From NCBI GenBank assembly GCA_028718845.1, contig JAQULA010000034.1, positions 1 through 11,693 on the forward strand: a DNA stretch of 11,693 bases, given 5' to 3'. The notes beneath the pieces are model-generated. The model had not been told where the DNA came from. It ran no database searches and saw nothing but the letters and a program-made list of their open reading frames with translations. The stretch is from Candidatus Omnitrophota bacterium. Its GTDB lineage: Bacteria; Omnitrophota; Gorgyraeia; B26-G9. Shown in pieces: positions 5,850 through 11,693 of this stretch (its first letter is position 1; each line of letters opens with the position of its first letter). The position numbers were made by a program, and so were the translations under genes.

Positions 5850-6262
5850 TGAGTAAACAAAAAAATAAGGCGCATTTAAGTGAATATGAAAATCTCCAGA
5901 AAAATGTACGCACGCTGGTGATGCCGGCGATTGAAGTATGGCAGAATATGTATGCGGATAAGGACTACTGGATCGAAATGGAAGTGCCGGAGTTTACCTG
6001 CATATGTCCGAAGACCGGGTTGCCGGATTTTGCCGTGATCCGGATTCGCTATCGGCCGGATAAGTATTGCCTGGAATTGAAATCGTTCAAGTATTATATG
6101 AATGCGTACCGGGATATCGGTATTTTTCATGAACATGCGGTTAATAAGATACTGGAAGATTTTGTCCATGCCTGTAAGCCGCGTCAGGCAACGATCAGCG
6201 GAGATTTTAATTCACGGGGCGGAATCCAGACCTCGGTAACCGCGGAATATATTCGAAAATGA
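5849..6262 (+). CDS. queF: preQ0 reductase (NADPH-dependent 7-cyano-7-deazaguanine reductase)
   Basis: QueF reduces the nitrile of preQ0 to the aminomethyl group of preQ1 with two NADPH. The ATG at 5849 follows AGGAG at 5837-5841 with seven bases between, and overlaps the queE stop by one base. An upstream in-frame start at 5831 is less likely. The 137 residues match the short unimodular (YkvM-like) class, not the two-domain E. coli class. The nitrile-attacking cysteine is C53 in FTCICPKTG, the proton donor is D60 in GLPDFA, and the QueF signature ELKSFKYYMNAYRD is at 76-89. FHEHAVNKI and GDFNSRGGI follow. With queD, queC and queE this completes the route to preQ1. Its stop overlaps the fumarase start in ATGA. 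Confidence 0.95.
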   Translation: MSKQKNKAHLSEYENLQKNVRTLVMPAIEVWQNMYADKDYWIEMEVPEFTCICPKTGLPDFAVIRIRYRPDKYCLELKSFKYYMNAYRDIGIFHEHAVNKILEDFVHACKPRQATISGDFNSRGGIQTSVTAEYIRK

Positions 6263-7098
6263 AAACGATCAAAGCGCGCGATATTCAGGAAAAAGTCATG
6301 GCCTTGGCCTTACGGGCCAATACTCATTTGCGCCGGGATGTAGTGGCCCTGTTGAAAGAAGCCGAACGCGGGGAAAAAAAACGCCTGGCGCGAAGGGCTT
6401 TGGCGGCGATCATCGAAAATGCGGCGGTTGCCGATAGAAAATCCTTGGCAATCTGTCAGGATACCGGGCTGCCGATCATATTTGTGGAGCTCGGCAGTGA
6501 TGTCCGCGTGCAGGGGAACATCAATGATAGTATTCAAGCGGCAGTTGCCGCGGGGTATGCGCGGGGATATTTCCGGGCGTCGATCCAGCCGGACCCGGTT
6601 TTTCGCTCGCGGCGTTTAACGCATGTTCCGGCAATCATTCATACGGATATTGTCCCGGGAAATCAGCTTACGATCACGCTTATGCCCAAAGGTTTCGGCA
6701 GTGAAAACAAGGCCGTAACCACGATGCTTAATCCGACAGCGGGGGTGGAGGATATTGAACAGTGCGTGGTTGCCGCGGTACAGCGCGCCGGCGCAGCTGC
6801 CTGCCCGCCGTATATTATCGGAGTGGGTATCGGCGGCACCCAGGATTATGCCGGATTGCTGGCGAAAAAAGCGCTGCTTGATCCGTTATCCGCGTCGAAT
6901 AAGCGCAAGGATATCGCGGCAATGGAACAACGGTTATTACGGAAAATCAATGCGTTGGGTATCGGGCCGTGCGGGTTGGGCGGCAGGCATACGGCCTTAG
7001 CGGTCAGAATAAAAATCCACCCGACCCATATTGCCGGATTACCGGTGGCGGTGAATATAAGTTGCCATGCTTTGCGCAGCGCGACAGTGACGCTTTAA
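6259..7098 (+). CDS. Class I fumarate hydratase, alpha subunit (Fe-S hydro-lyase, TtdA/FumA N-terminal type)
   Basis: This is the alpha subunit of a two-subunit, oxygen-sensitive [4Fe-4S] fumarase that interconverts fumarate and malate. The 279 residues cover the whole alpha domain. The three cluster ligands are C66 in AICQDTGLP, C182 in ACPPYIIGVGIGG, and C238 in GIGPCGLGG. The substrate-side motif PKGFGSENK is at 143-151. The L-tartrate dehydratase alpha subunit shares this fold and these cysteines, so substrate is by family prevalence. The start is embedded in the queF stop (ATGA) with little ribosome binding site, so translation is probably coupled to queF although the pathways are unrelated. 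The beta subunit follows after 74 bases. Confidence 0.93.
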   Translation: MKTIKARDIQEKVMALALRANTHLRRDVVALLKEAERGEKKRLARRALAAIIENAAVADRKSLAICQDTGLPIIFVELGSDVRVQGNINDSIQAAVAAGYARGYFRASIQPDPVFRSRRLTHVPAIIHTDIVPGNQLTITLMPKGFGSENKAVTTMLNPTAGVEDIEQCVVAAVQRAGAAACPPYIIGVGIGGTQDYAGLLAKKALLDPLSASNKRKDIAAMEQRLLRKINALGIGPCGLGGRHTALAVRIKIHPTHIAGLPVAVNISCHALRSATVTL

Positions 7099-7172
7099 AA
7101 AACGAATAAGCAATGGATAGTTTTGCGGCTTTAATCAAAATTAAGTAATCTGATCAAGAACCGAGATAATTC

Positions 7173-7718
7173 ATGGCGAAATTGCTGGAATATCCTTTTA
7201 CTAAGAAAAGCATTGCCTCTTTGCGTCGCGGGGACGAAGTGTCGTTGACAGGGGTTGTGTATACCGCCCGCGATCAGGCGCATAAGCGTTTAGTCGCGCT
7301 GATCGAGCGGCGGAAGACCTTGCCTTTCGATCTCCGTAATCAAATCATCTATTATTGCGGTCCTAATCCGGCCGCTCCGGGGAGAGCGATCGGTTCCTGC
7401 GGTCCGACGACGTCGCAGCGTATGGATGGGTTTACTCCGGTTTTGCTTGAATATGGGTTGATGGGAATGATCGGCAAAGGAGAGCGTTCCGCGGATGTTG
7501 TGGCCGCGATAAAAAAATATCAAGGTGTATATTTTATCACCCATGCCGGGTGCGGAGCATTATTATCGGAATATGTGACCAAAGCGACCCGGGTCGGTTT
7601 CAGCGATCTGGGGGCAGAGGCGATTGTCGCCCTGGAAGTGGAACAATTTCCTTTGATTGTCGCGATTGATACGGAAGGGAGAAGCATCTATGATACGCGA
7701 GGGAAAAAGAAAACCTGA
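7173..7718 (+). CDS. Class I fumarate hydratase, beta subunit (TtdB/FumA C-terminal type)
   Basis: This is the partner of the alpha subunit. The two together equal the fused FumA/FumB enzyme of enterobacteria. Visible motifs are the swivelling-domain YTARDQAHKRL (30-40), YCGPNPAAPGRAIGSCGPTTS (61-81), GLMGMIGKG (95-103), and ITHAGCGALL (122-131). The length of 181 residues fits the family. The 74-base gap from the alpha gene is the longest within the chain from 2229 to 8430, and the ATG has only a weak GAG-type ribosome binding site. A poor promoter-like pair lies at 7123-7151. The 3' end overlaps rph by 29 bases. Confidence 0.93.
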   Translation: MAKLLEYPFTKKSIASLRRGDEVSLTGVVYTARDQAHKRLVALIERRKTLPFDLRNQIIYYCGPNPAAPGRAIGSCGPTTSQRMDGFTPVLLEYGLMGMIGKGERSADVVAAIKKYQGVYFITHAGCGALLSEYVTKATRVGFSDLGAEAIVALEVEQFPLIVAIDTEGRSIYDTRGKKKT

Positions 7719-8430
7719 CGCGCTGCGAAAAATAATCATAACCAGGAATGTTATGAAGTACGCGGAAGGATCGTGCCTTATCGAAGCCGGGGATACCAAG
7801 GTGATGTGTACCGCTTCGTGTGAAGAAAAAGTACCGCTGTTTTTGCGCGATAAGGGCAGCGGCTGGGTTACCGCCGAATACGGCATGCTTCCTCGTTCCT
7901 GCCGGACCCGGATTACCCGGGAATCAAGCACCGGGAAAGTGGGCGGACGCACGCAGGAAATACAACGGTTGATCGGCCGTTCTTTGCGGGCAGTGGTTGA
8001 TCTTAACCAATTGGGAGAAAGAACGATCTGGATCGATTGCGATGTTATCCAGGCTGACGGGGGAACGCGTACGGCAAGTATTACCGGCAGTTTCGTGGCG
8101 TTGGTCGACGCGTTGTATAATTTACAGAGTAAAGGGAAAATCCCTTTTTTCCCGGTGCGTAAATTCGTTGCGGCAATCAGCGTAGGCATTATTAAAGGAA
8201 CTCCGATGCTTGATCTCGATTATGAGGAAGATTCCACTGCGGAAGTCGATATGAATGTGGTGATGACCTCTACCGGAGAATTTATCGAATTACAGGGCAC
8301 GGCCGAGCGTTATCCATTCAGCCAGAAACAATTACAGGCATTGACCCGCCTGGCGAAAAAAGGAATCGACCGGCTCGTTACCCTGCAGAAAAAGGCATTA
8401 AAAGATATTCCGTTTCCCGTGGGACAGTAG
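7690..8430 (+). CDS. rph: Ribonuclease PH
   Basis: RNase PH is a phosphate-dependent 3' exonuclease that trims tRNA precursors to the CCA end and releases nucleoside diphosphates. The 246 residues from the ATG at 7690 start REGKRKPDALRKIIIT, the conserved N-terminal strand, and AGGGAG at 7676-7681 gives a good ribosome binding site. The TTG-led frame upstream from 7657 is not needed. SSTGKVGGRTQEIQRLIGRS holds phosphate-binding R87, then CDVIQADGGTRTASITG (117-133) and the acidic metal site LDLDYEEDSTAEVDMN (174-189). AEYGMLPRS is also typical. The 29-base overlap with fumarase beta is long but the motifs show that both ends are right. rdgB follows, a common pairing. Confidence 0.96.
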   Translation: MIREGKRKPDALRKIIITRNVMKYAEGSCLIEAGDTKVMCTASCEEKVPLFLRDKGSGWVTAEYGMLPRSCRTRITRESSTGKVGGRTQEIQRLIGRSLRAVVDLNQLGERTIWIDCDVIQADGGTRTASITGSFVALVDALYNLQSKGKIPFFPVRKFVAAISVGIIKGTPMLDLDYEEDSTAEVDMNVVMTSTGEFIELQGTAERYPFSQKQLQALTRLAKKGIDRLVTLQKKALKDIPFPVGQ

Positions 8431-8437
8431 TTTTAAA

Positions 8438-8464
8438 GACGGAAGCCGGATGACGGAAGCGGGA
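8438..8464. repeat. Imperfect tandem repeat of 13 bases in the rph-rdgB gap
   Basis: GACGGAAGCCGGA (8438-8450) is followed after one base by GACGGAAGCGGGA (8452-8464), which differs at one position. The two copies lie just after the rph stop in a 101-base gap. Purine-rich tandem units like this are sometimes dispersed intergenic repeats, but I see no further full copies in this window. Nothing else is evident in the gap except the rdgB ribosome binding site AAGGA near 8521. Confidence 0.5.
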
Positions 8465-8531
8465 AGCAAAAACCTAACGAAGCCATATCGGTTGTATGAG
8501 CAATCATTAATAACTGTTTAAAGGATTAGGA

Positions 8532-9203
8532 ATGGAAGTATTGGTATCGACCCGTAATCACAATAAGTTCCGGGAAATCAGCGCAATGCTGAAAAATAGC
8601 CGAATCAATGCGATCAGCCTAGAGGGTTTTTCCGGTCTGCCGGAAGTAGTGGAGGATGGAGCGACTTTGCCGGAAAATGCCTGTAAAAAAGCATTGACGA
8701 TTGCCCGGCTGACCAAACGGCTTACGGTCGCCGATGATTCCGGCCTGATGGTTGACGCGCTGGACGGGGCCCCGGGAGTTTATTCCGCCCGGTTTTCCGG
8801 GCCGGGAGCGACCTATGCGTCTAACAATGAAAAATTACTGACACTTCTAACCAATGTGCCGATGAAGAAACGTACCGCACGGTTTGTCTGCTGTGTGGCG
8901 GTAGCGGATGCCCATGGCATTGTGGGAGTGGTGGAAGGGGTGTTTCGCGGAGTTATCGCGTTGACGGCAAAAGGCAGTAATGGATTCGGCTATGATCCGC
9001 TGTTCTGGGTTCCTTCATTAAATAGAACGTTTGCCCAGCTTAGTGCTGCGGAAAAAAACCGGATCAGCCACCGCGCGAAAGCTTTTCGCAAAGCGAAAAA
9101 AGTTATTGTCGAATACATCCGAAAGCAGCGCAAGGTCTCCGATAATGGCCGCAAGCGCCAAGCCGCAAAAAAATTAAAACGAAAACCAATAAGTAGCTTT
9201 TGA
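8532..9203 (+). CDS. rdgB: dITP/XTP pyrophosphatase (RdgB/HAM1)
   Basis: RdgB hydrolyses ITP, dITP and XTP to monophosphates, keeping deaminated purines out of nucleic acids. The ATG at 8532 has AAGGA six bases upstream. Family motifs are the N-terminal VSTRNHNKFREI (5-16), the E-containing ENACKKA (48-54), the metal-binding VADDSGLMVDAL (66-77) with D68 and D69, GAPGVYSARFSG (79-90), KGSNGFGYDPLF (147-158), and AEKNRISHRAKAF (173-185). The usual family length is about 200. Here the family core ends near residue 197, followed by roughly 25 residues rich in Lys and Arg. The tail has no recognised domain and may bind nucleic acid or be disordered. Confidence 0.95.
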   Translation: MEVLVSTRNHNKFREISAMLKNSRINAISLEGFSGLPEVVEDGATLPENACKKALTIARLTKRLTVADDSGLMVDALDGAPGVYSARFSGPGATYASNNEKLLTLLTNVPMKKRTARFVCCVAVADAHGIVGVVEGVFRGVIALTAKGSNGFGYDPLFWVPSLNRTFAQLSAAEKNRISHRAKAFRKAKKVIVEYIRKQRKVSDNGRKRQAAKKLKRKPISSF

Positions 9204-9216
9204 TATTAGGCTTACA

Positions 9217-9291
9217 GCCGGCAATCGAACGGTAAACCGCTTAATAAGGCGGGAAAGCCGGCAGTGATAAAAATATTCTTGTAGTAAGAAT
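9217..9291. repeat. Inverted repeats between rdgB and the ABC exporter
   Basis: GCCGGC at 9217-9222 can pair with the identical palindrome at 9257-9262. It encloses either CGGT/ACCG (9230-9239) or CCGC/GCGG (9237-9240 and 9249-9252), which are mutually exclusive. A separate perfect hairpin, ATTCTT/AAGAAT around GTAGT, sits at 9275-9291. The first element may end rdgB transcription. No long U tract follows. The 117-base gap otherwise carries only the exporter ribosome binding site, AAAAAGG at 9306-9312, eight bases before the ATG. Confidence 0.4.
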
Positions 9292-9320
9292 CCGGATTTA
9301 ATGGTAAAAAGGTTAGTATT

Positions 9321-11108
9321 ATGAAACTTTATTTTCGTTTATTGCAGTTTATCCGTCCGCATATATTCACGTTGTCATTGGCCGTGGTATTTATGGTTTT
9401 TTCGGCTTTTTTTGACAGCGCGTCTCTGACCATGCTTGTTCCGTTGAGCGACAAGATCCTGGGCGGGCAGAAGATCGTGTTTGAGCGGCCTTTGCCCGCC
9501 GGGCTGAATGGGTTTATCGATAAAATTAACGATATCCCGCCTTTGCAAATGCTGAATCTTGTGGTGATGGTAATACTGGTGATGTTTATTTTTAAAGGGG
9601 TGTTTTTTTTCGGCCGCTCATATCTGCTGACCAAACTGAGTCAATTGGTTATCCGGGATATCCGGGACGCGATTTACCGTAAGATCCAGTATTTTTCCAT
9701 GGATTATTTTACCCAGAGTGCGACCGGTATTTTGGTATCACGGATAACCTATGATGTCGATATTATCAAGGGGATTATGCAGGTTGGGCTGACCGACCTG
9801 GTATACCAGTTTTTAACGATGATTTTTCTGGCCGGGATTGTGCTGTATATCAATTGGAAATGGGCGGTTATGTCGATTGTACTGGTTCCGCTGGTCGCGT
9901 TTCCGATTTATCATGTAGGTAGAGTGATAAAAAAGATCAGTACCCAGGCGCAGGAGAAAATGGGAGACCTTAACCGTAAATTATTTGAGACAATTTCCGG
10001 TATCCGCATTGTGAAGGCTTTTTCCATGGAAGATGAAGAGATCCGTAAAGTAGCCGGCCACAATTATTCTTTTTATAAAATCATGATGCGTTTACAGCGC
10101 CGAGCGCTGGTCCTGGGTCCTTTAACTGAATTTATCGGGGCTTGCGGCGGAGCGATTGTGTTGTATTATGGGGGGCGGGAGGTTATCGGCCAGCGTATGT
10201 CTTCGGGGTTTTTTATTCTTTTTCTGGGGGCAATGCTTTCTCTGATCCGGCCCTGCCGGCGTTTGAGTGAAATTCACACAATTAATCAACAGGGGTTGTC
10301 TGCGGCAAAGCGGATATTTGAGATCCTGGATGCGCCGGTCAATGTGGTTGAGCGTAAAAATGCGTTCGAACTGCCGCAGTTAAGCCAAAGCATTGTTTTT
10401 GAAAACGTAAGTTTCGGGTACAATGATACCCTGATTCTGAAAAATATCGATTTGCGGGTAAAAAGAGGCGAAGTCATCGGTCTGGTCGGAGCCAGCGGTA
10501 CGGGTAAAACAACGCTGGTCAATCTTTTGCCCCGTTTTTACGACCCGGTTTCCGGCTCGATTAAAATTGACGGAGTGGATATCCGCGAGGTGACGTTTAA
10601 ATCACTGCGCAAACAAATAGGAATTGTTACGCAAGACCTTATGTTGTTTAATGATACAGTCAGGAATAACATCGCGTACAGTCGGATAGATGCCGGAGAG
10701 AATGACGTGATTAAGGCGGCGAAGATTGCCGAGGCGCATGACTTTATCATGAACCTGCCGCAGGGCTATGAGACCATTATCGGAGACATGGGGATGAAGC
10801 TTTCCGGCGGGCAAAAGCAGCGTTTGGCTATTGCCCGGGCGATTTTGGACAATCCCCCGATCCTGATTCTGGATGAAGCAACTTCTCAGCTGGACGCGGA
10901 ATCGACTCTGTTGGTGCAGGAGGCGTTGAATAAATTACTGGTAAACCGGACGGCGTTTGTTATTGCCCACCGTTTAGCGACGGTTAAAAAGGTAGACCGG
11001 ATTATCGTTATTGAGGAAGGGCGGATCGTTGAGGAGGGAACGCATGAACAACTCCTGAACAAGGGCGGGGTTTATACCCGGCTTTCCAAGCTGGAATTTA
11101 TGCATTGA
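9321..11108 (+). CDS. msbA: ABC transporter, fused permease and ATPase (MsbA-like lipid exporter)
   Basis: This is a half-transporter that works as a homodimer in the inner membrane. MsbA proteins flip lipid A-core, and related exporters move lipids or drugs. The 595 residues have six likely membrane segments near 16-35, 78-97, 157-176, 181-200, 262-285 and 296-309, with the cytoplasmic coupling region ETISGIRIVKAFSMED (223-238) between segments 4 and 5. The ATPase starts near 355: Walker A GASGTGKTT (390-398, K396), Q-loop VTQD (436-439), signature LSGGQKQR (494-501), Walker B ILILDEA (514-520), D-loop QLD (523-525) and switch H550. The exporter is complete. The msbA name is by overall similarity and the presence of arnB in the same window; a BmrA-like or peptide exporter is possible. 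Confidence 0.88.
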   Translation: MKLYFRLLQFIRPHIFTLSLAVVFMVFSAFFDSASLTMLVPLSDKILGGQKIVFERPLPAGLNGFIDKINDIPPLQMLNLVVMVILVMFIFKGVFFFGRSYLLTKLSQLVIRDIRDAIYRKIQYFSMDYFTQSATGILVSRITYDVDIIKGIMQVGLTDLVYQFLTMIFLAGIVLYINWKWAVMSIVLVPLVAFPIYHVGRVIKKISTQAQEKMGDLNRKLFETISGIRIVKAFSMEDEEIRKVAGHNYSFYKIMMRLQRRALVLGPLTEFIGACGGAIVLYYGGREVIGQRMSSGFFILFLGAMLSLIRPCRRLSEIHTINQQGLSAAKRIFEILDAPVNVVERKNAFELPQLSQSIVFENVSFGYNDTLILKNIDLRVKRGEVIGLVGASGTGKTTLVNLLPRFYDPVSGSIKIDGVDIREVTFKSLRKQIGIVTQDLMLFNDTVRNNIAYSRIDAGENDVIKAAKIAEAHDFIMNLPQGYETIIGDMGMKLSGGQKQRLAIARAILDNPPILILDEATSQLDAESTLLVQEALNKLLVNRTAFVIAHRLATVKKVDRIIVIEEGRIVEEGTHEQLLNKGGVYTRLSKLEFMH

Positions 11109-11111
11109 CCC

Positions 11112-11166
11112 GCGCCCCGGCGGAATAGGCCGGATTGGTCCCGGGAGCGGGGGTTTTCCCGGGCGC
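11112..11166. terminator. GC-rich nested inverted repeat after the ABC exporter
   Basis: An outer stem GCGCC (11112-11116) with GGCGC (11162-11166) encloses CCGGC/GCCGG (11117-11121 and 11129-11133) and two CCCGGG palindromes that can pair (11140-11145 and 11158-11163). A rival fold puts GGGGG (11149-11153) against CCC (11158-11160). It starts four bases after the exporter stop. The position suggests transcription termination ahead of the rpsB promoter, yet the following bases are TATAAAAAA, not a U tract. Confidence 0.4.
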
Positions 11167-11186
11167 TATAAAAAATGAAAAAATGC

Positions 11187-11214
11187 TTGTAAAAGTAAAA
11201 AGATATGGTATAGT
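11187..11214 (+). promoter_or_regulatory. rpsB: rpsB promoter with extended -10
   Basis: TTGTAA (11187-11192) and TATAGT (11209-11214) are 16 bases apart. TG one base ahead of the -10 (11206-11207) gives an extended -10. The predicted start is near 11221, about 60 nt before the rpsB start codon. The surrounding A/T-rich sequence contrasts with the GC-rich repeat just upstream, as expected for a strong ribosomal protein promoter. Confidence 0.65.
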
Positions 11215-11215
11215 A

Positions 11216-11255
11216 TTTAAACGTTTAAAAAAAATTCATTGTTGAGTTCACAATG
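11216..11255 (+). promoter_or_regulatory. Palindrome at the transcription start and leader hairpin of rpsB
   Basis: TTTAAACGTTTAAA (11216-11229) is a perfect 14-base palindrome covering the predicted start site, the form expected of a dimeric-repressor operator. Downstream, CATTGT (11237-11242) pairs with ACAATG (11250-11255) around a seven-base loop, extendable by two G-U pairs. It ends 11 bases before the Shine-Dalgarno sequence. rpsB mRNA leaders are known targets of S2 autoregulation in several bacteria, but I cannot match this hairpin to a known motif. Confidence 0.35.
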
Positions 11256-11280
11256 GGGTATTTTACAAAGGAGGAATACG

Positions 11281-11693
11281 TTGGTAGTTTCAATTAAACA
11301 ACTCTTAGAATCTGGGGTGCATTTCGGGCATCAAACGCGGCGCTGGAATCCGAAAATGGCTCGTTATATCTTCGGCGAACGCAACGGTATTTATATCGTG
11401 AACCTGGAAAAGACCGAACAGGAATTGAAAAAAGCCTGTGAATTCCTGGCTAAGGTTGCGGCGCGGGGAGAATATATTTTGTTTGTCGGAACGAAGAAGC
11501 AGGCACAGCAGACGGTGGTTGAAGAAGCGAATCGCTGCGGCATGTTTTATGTCAATCAGCGCTGGCTGGGCGGAACATTGACGAATTTTGAAACGATCCG
11601 TAAAAGCATTAAACGTCTGGACGAAATCGAACGGATGCGCGACGACGGCACCTTTGATAAATTAAAGAAAAAAGAAGTGGCTGTATTTACCAA
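11281..11693 (+). CDS. rpsB: 30S ribosomal protein S2 (5' part, runs off the window)
   Basis: S2 binds late to the 30S head and is needed to hold S1. The frame from TTG at 11281 stays open to the window edge and gives 137 complete codons of a protein usually about 230-260 long. It reads MVVSIKQLLESGVHFGHQ, then RRWNPKMARYIFGERNGIYI, LFVGTKKQAQQTV, and NQRWLGGTLTNF, all hallmark S2 segments. The near-perfect AAAGGAGG (11267-11274) six bases before TTG fixes this rare start codon; the next codons (GTA, GTT) are not starts. In most bacteria tsf follows, which would be expected just outside the window. Confidence 0.96.
   Translation, partial: MVVSIKQLLESGVHFGHQTRRWNPKMARYIFGERNGIYIVNLEKTEQELKKACEFLAKVAARGEYILFVGTKKQAQQTVVEEANRCGMFYVNQRWLGGTLTNFETIRKSIKRLDEIERMRDDGTFDKLKKKEVAVFT

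Noticed and set aside
7123..7151. Promoter for fumarase beta from TTGCGG and TAATCT, 17 bases apart
   Set aside because: Both hexamers are poor matches, and the gap is short enough for simple read-through from the alpha gene.
7563..8189. 208-codon open frame on the minus strand
   Set aside because: It lies antisense to fumarase beta and rph, both of which have intact family motifs. Its translation resembles no known family, so it is a shadow frame.

Overview
The window is a stretch of bacterial chromosome whose genes all read on the + strand, with moderate G+C. It holds a tightly packed housekeeping region and one intergenic stretch rich in RNA structure. ArnB (lipid A modification), an MsbA-like exporter and a lipoprotein cell-wall amidase together point to a diderm (Gram-negative-type) bacterium. 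The gene mix and the very short overlaps would suit an uncultivated phylum such as Omnitrophota or a relative. That assignment is inference only, because the window has no 16S rRNA or other decisive taxonomic marker.

Layout. 1-1283: the possible tail of an upstream gene, then arnB, a PLP aminotransferase that makes UDP-4-amino-4-deoxy-L-arabinose. 1284-2228: a mostly RNA region with a nested inverted repeat, a promoter, a complete one-piece tmRNA gene (ssrA, 1458-1887), a run of hairpins, an extended -10 promoter and a possible 26-codon leader ORF. 2229-7098: an overlapping gene chain of lipoprotein amidase, murI, queD, queC, queE, queF and fumarase alpha, where each gene overlaps the next by 1-8 nt. 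7173-9203: fumarase beta, rph (overlapping fumarase beta by 29 nt) and rdgB. 9321-11108: an MsbA-type ABC exporter. 11112-11280: a GC-rich inverted repeat, then a promoter and leader. 11281-end: the 5' part of rpsB, with a TTG start.

How the genes work together. The amidase and MurI act on peptidoglycan: one cleaves the stem peptide from the glycan, the other supplies D-glutamate. QueD, QueE, QueC and QueF cover every step from dihydroneopterin triphosphate to preQ1, the precursor of the queuosine tRNA modification. FolE, Tgt and QueA/QueG are not in the window. The two fumarase subunits form one class I Fe-S enzyme. RNase PH trims tRNA 3' ends and RdgB removes non-canonical purine triphosphates. 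murI, rph and rdgB are neighbours in other bacteria, so the que-fum block looks like an insertion into an older cluster.

I found no CRISPR array, transposase, phage gene or defence system. The best candidates for something unusual are the long predicted tmRNA tag with a non-canonical C-terminus, the structured intergenic elements around ssrA, a degenerate copy of the tmRNA 3' end about 300 bp downstream of it, and the rpsB promoter and leader.
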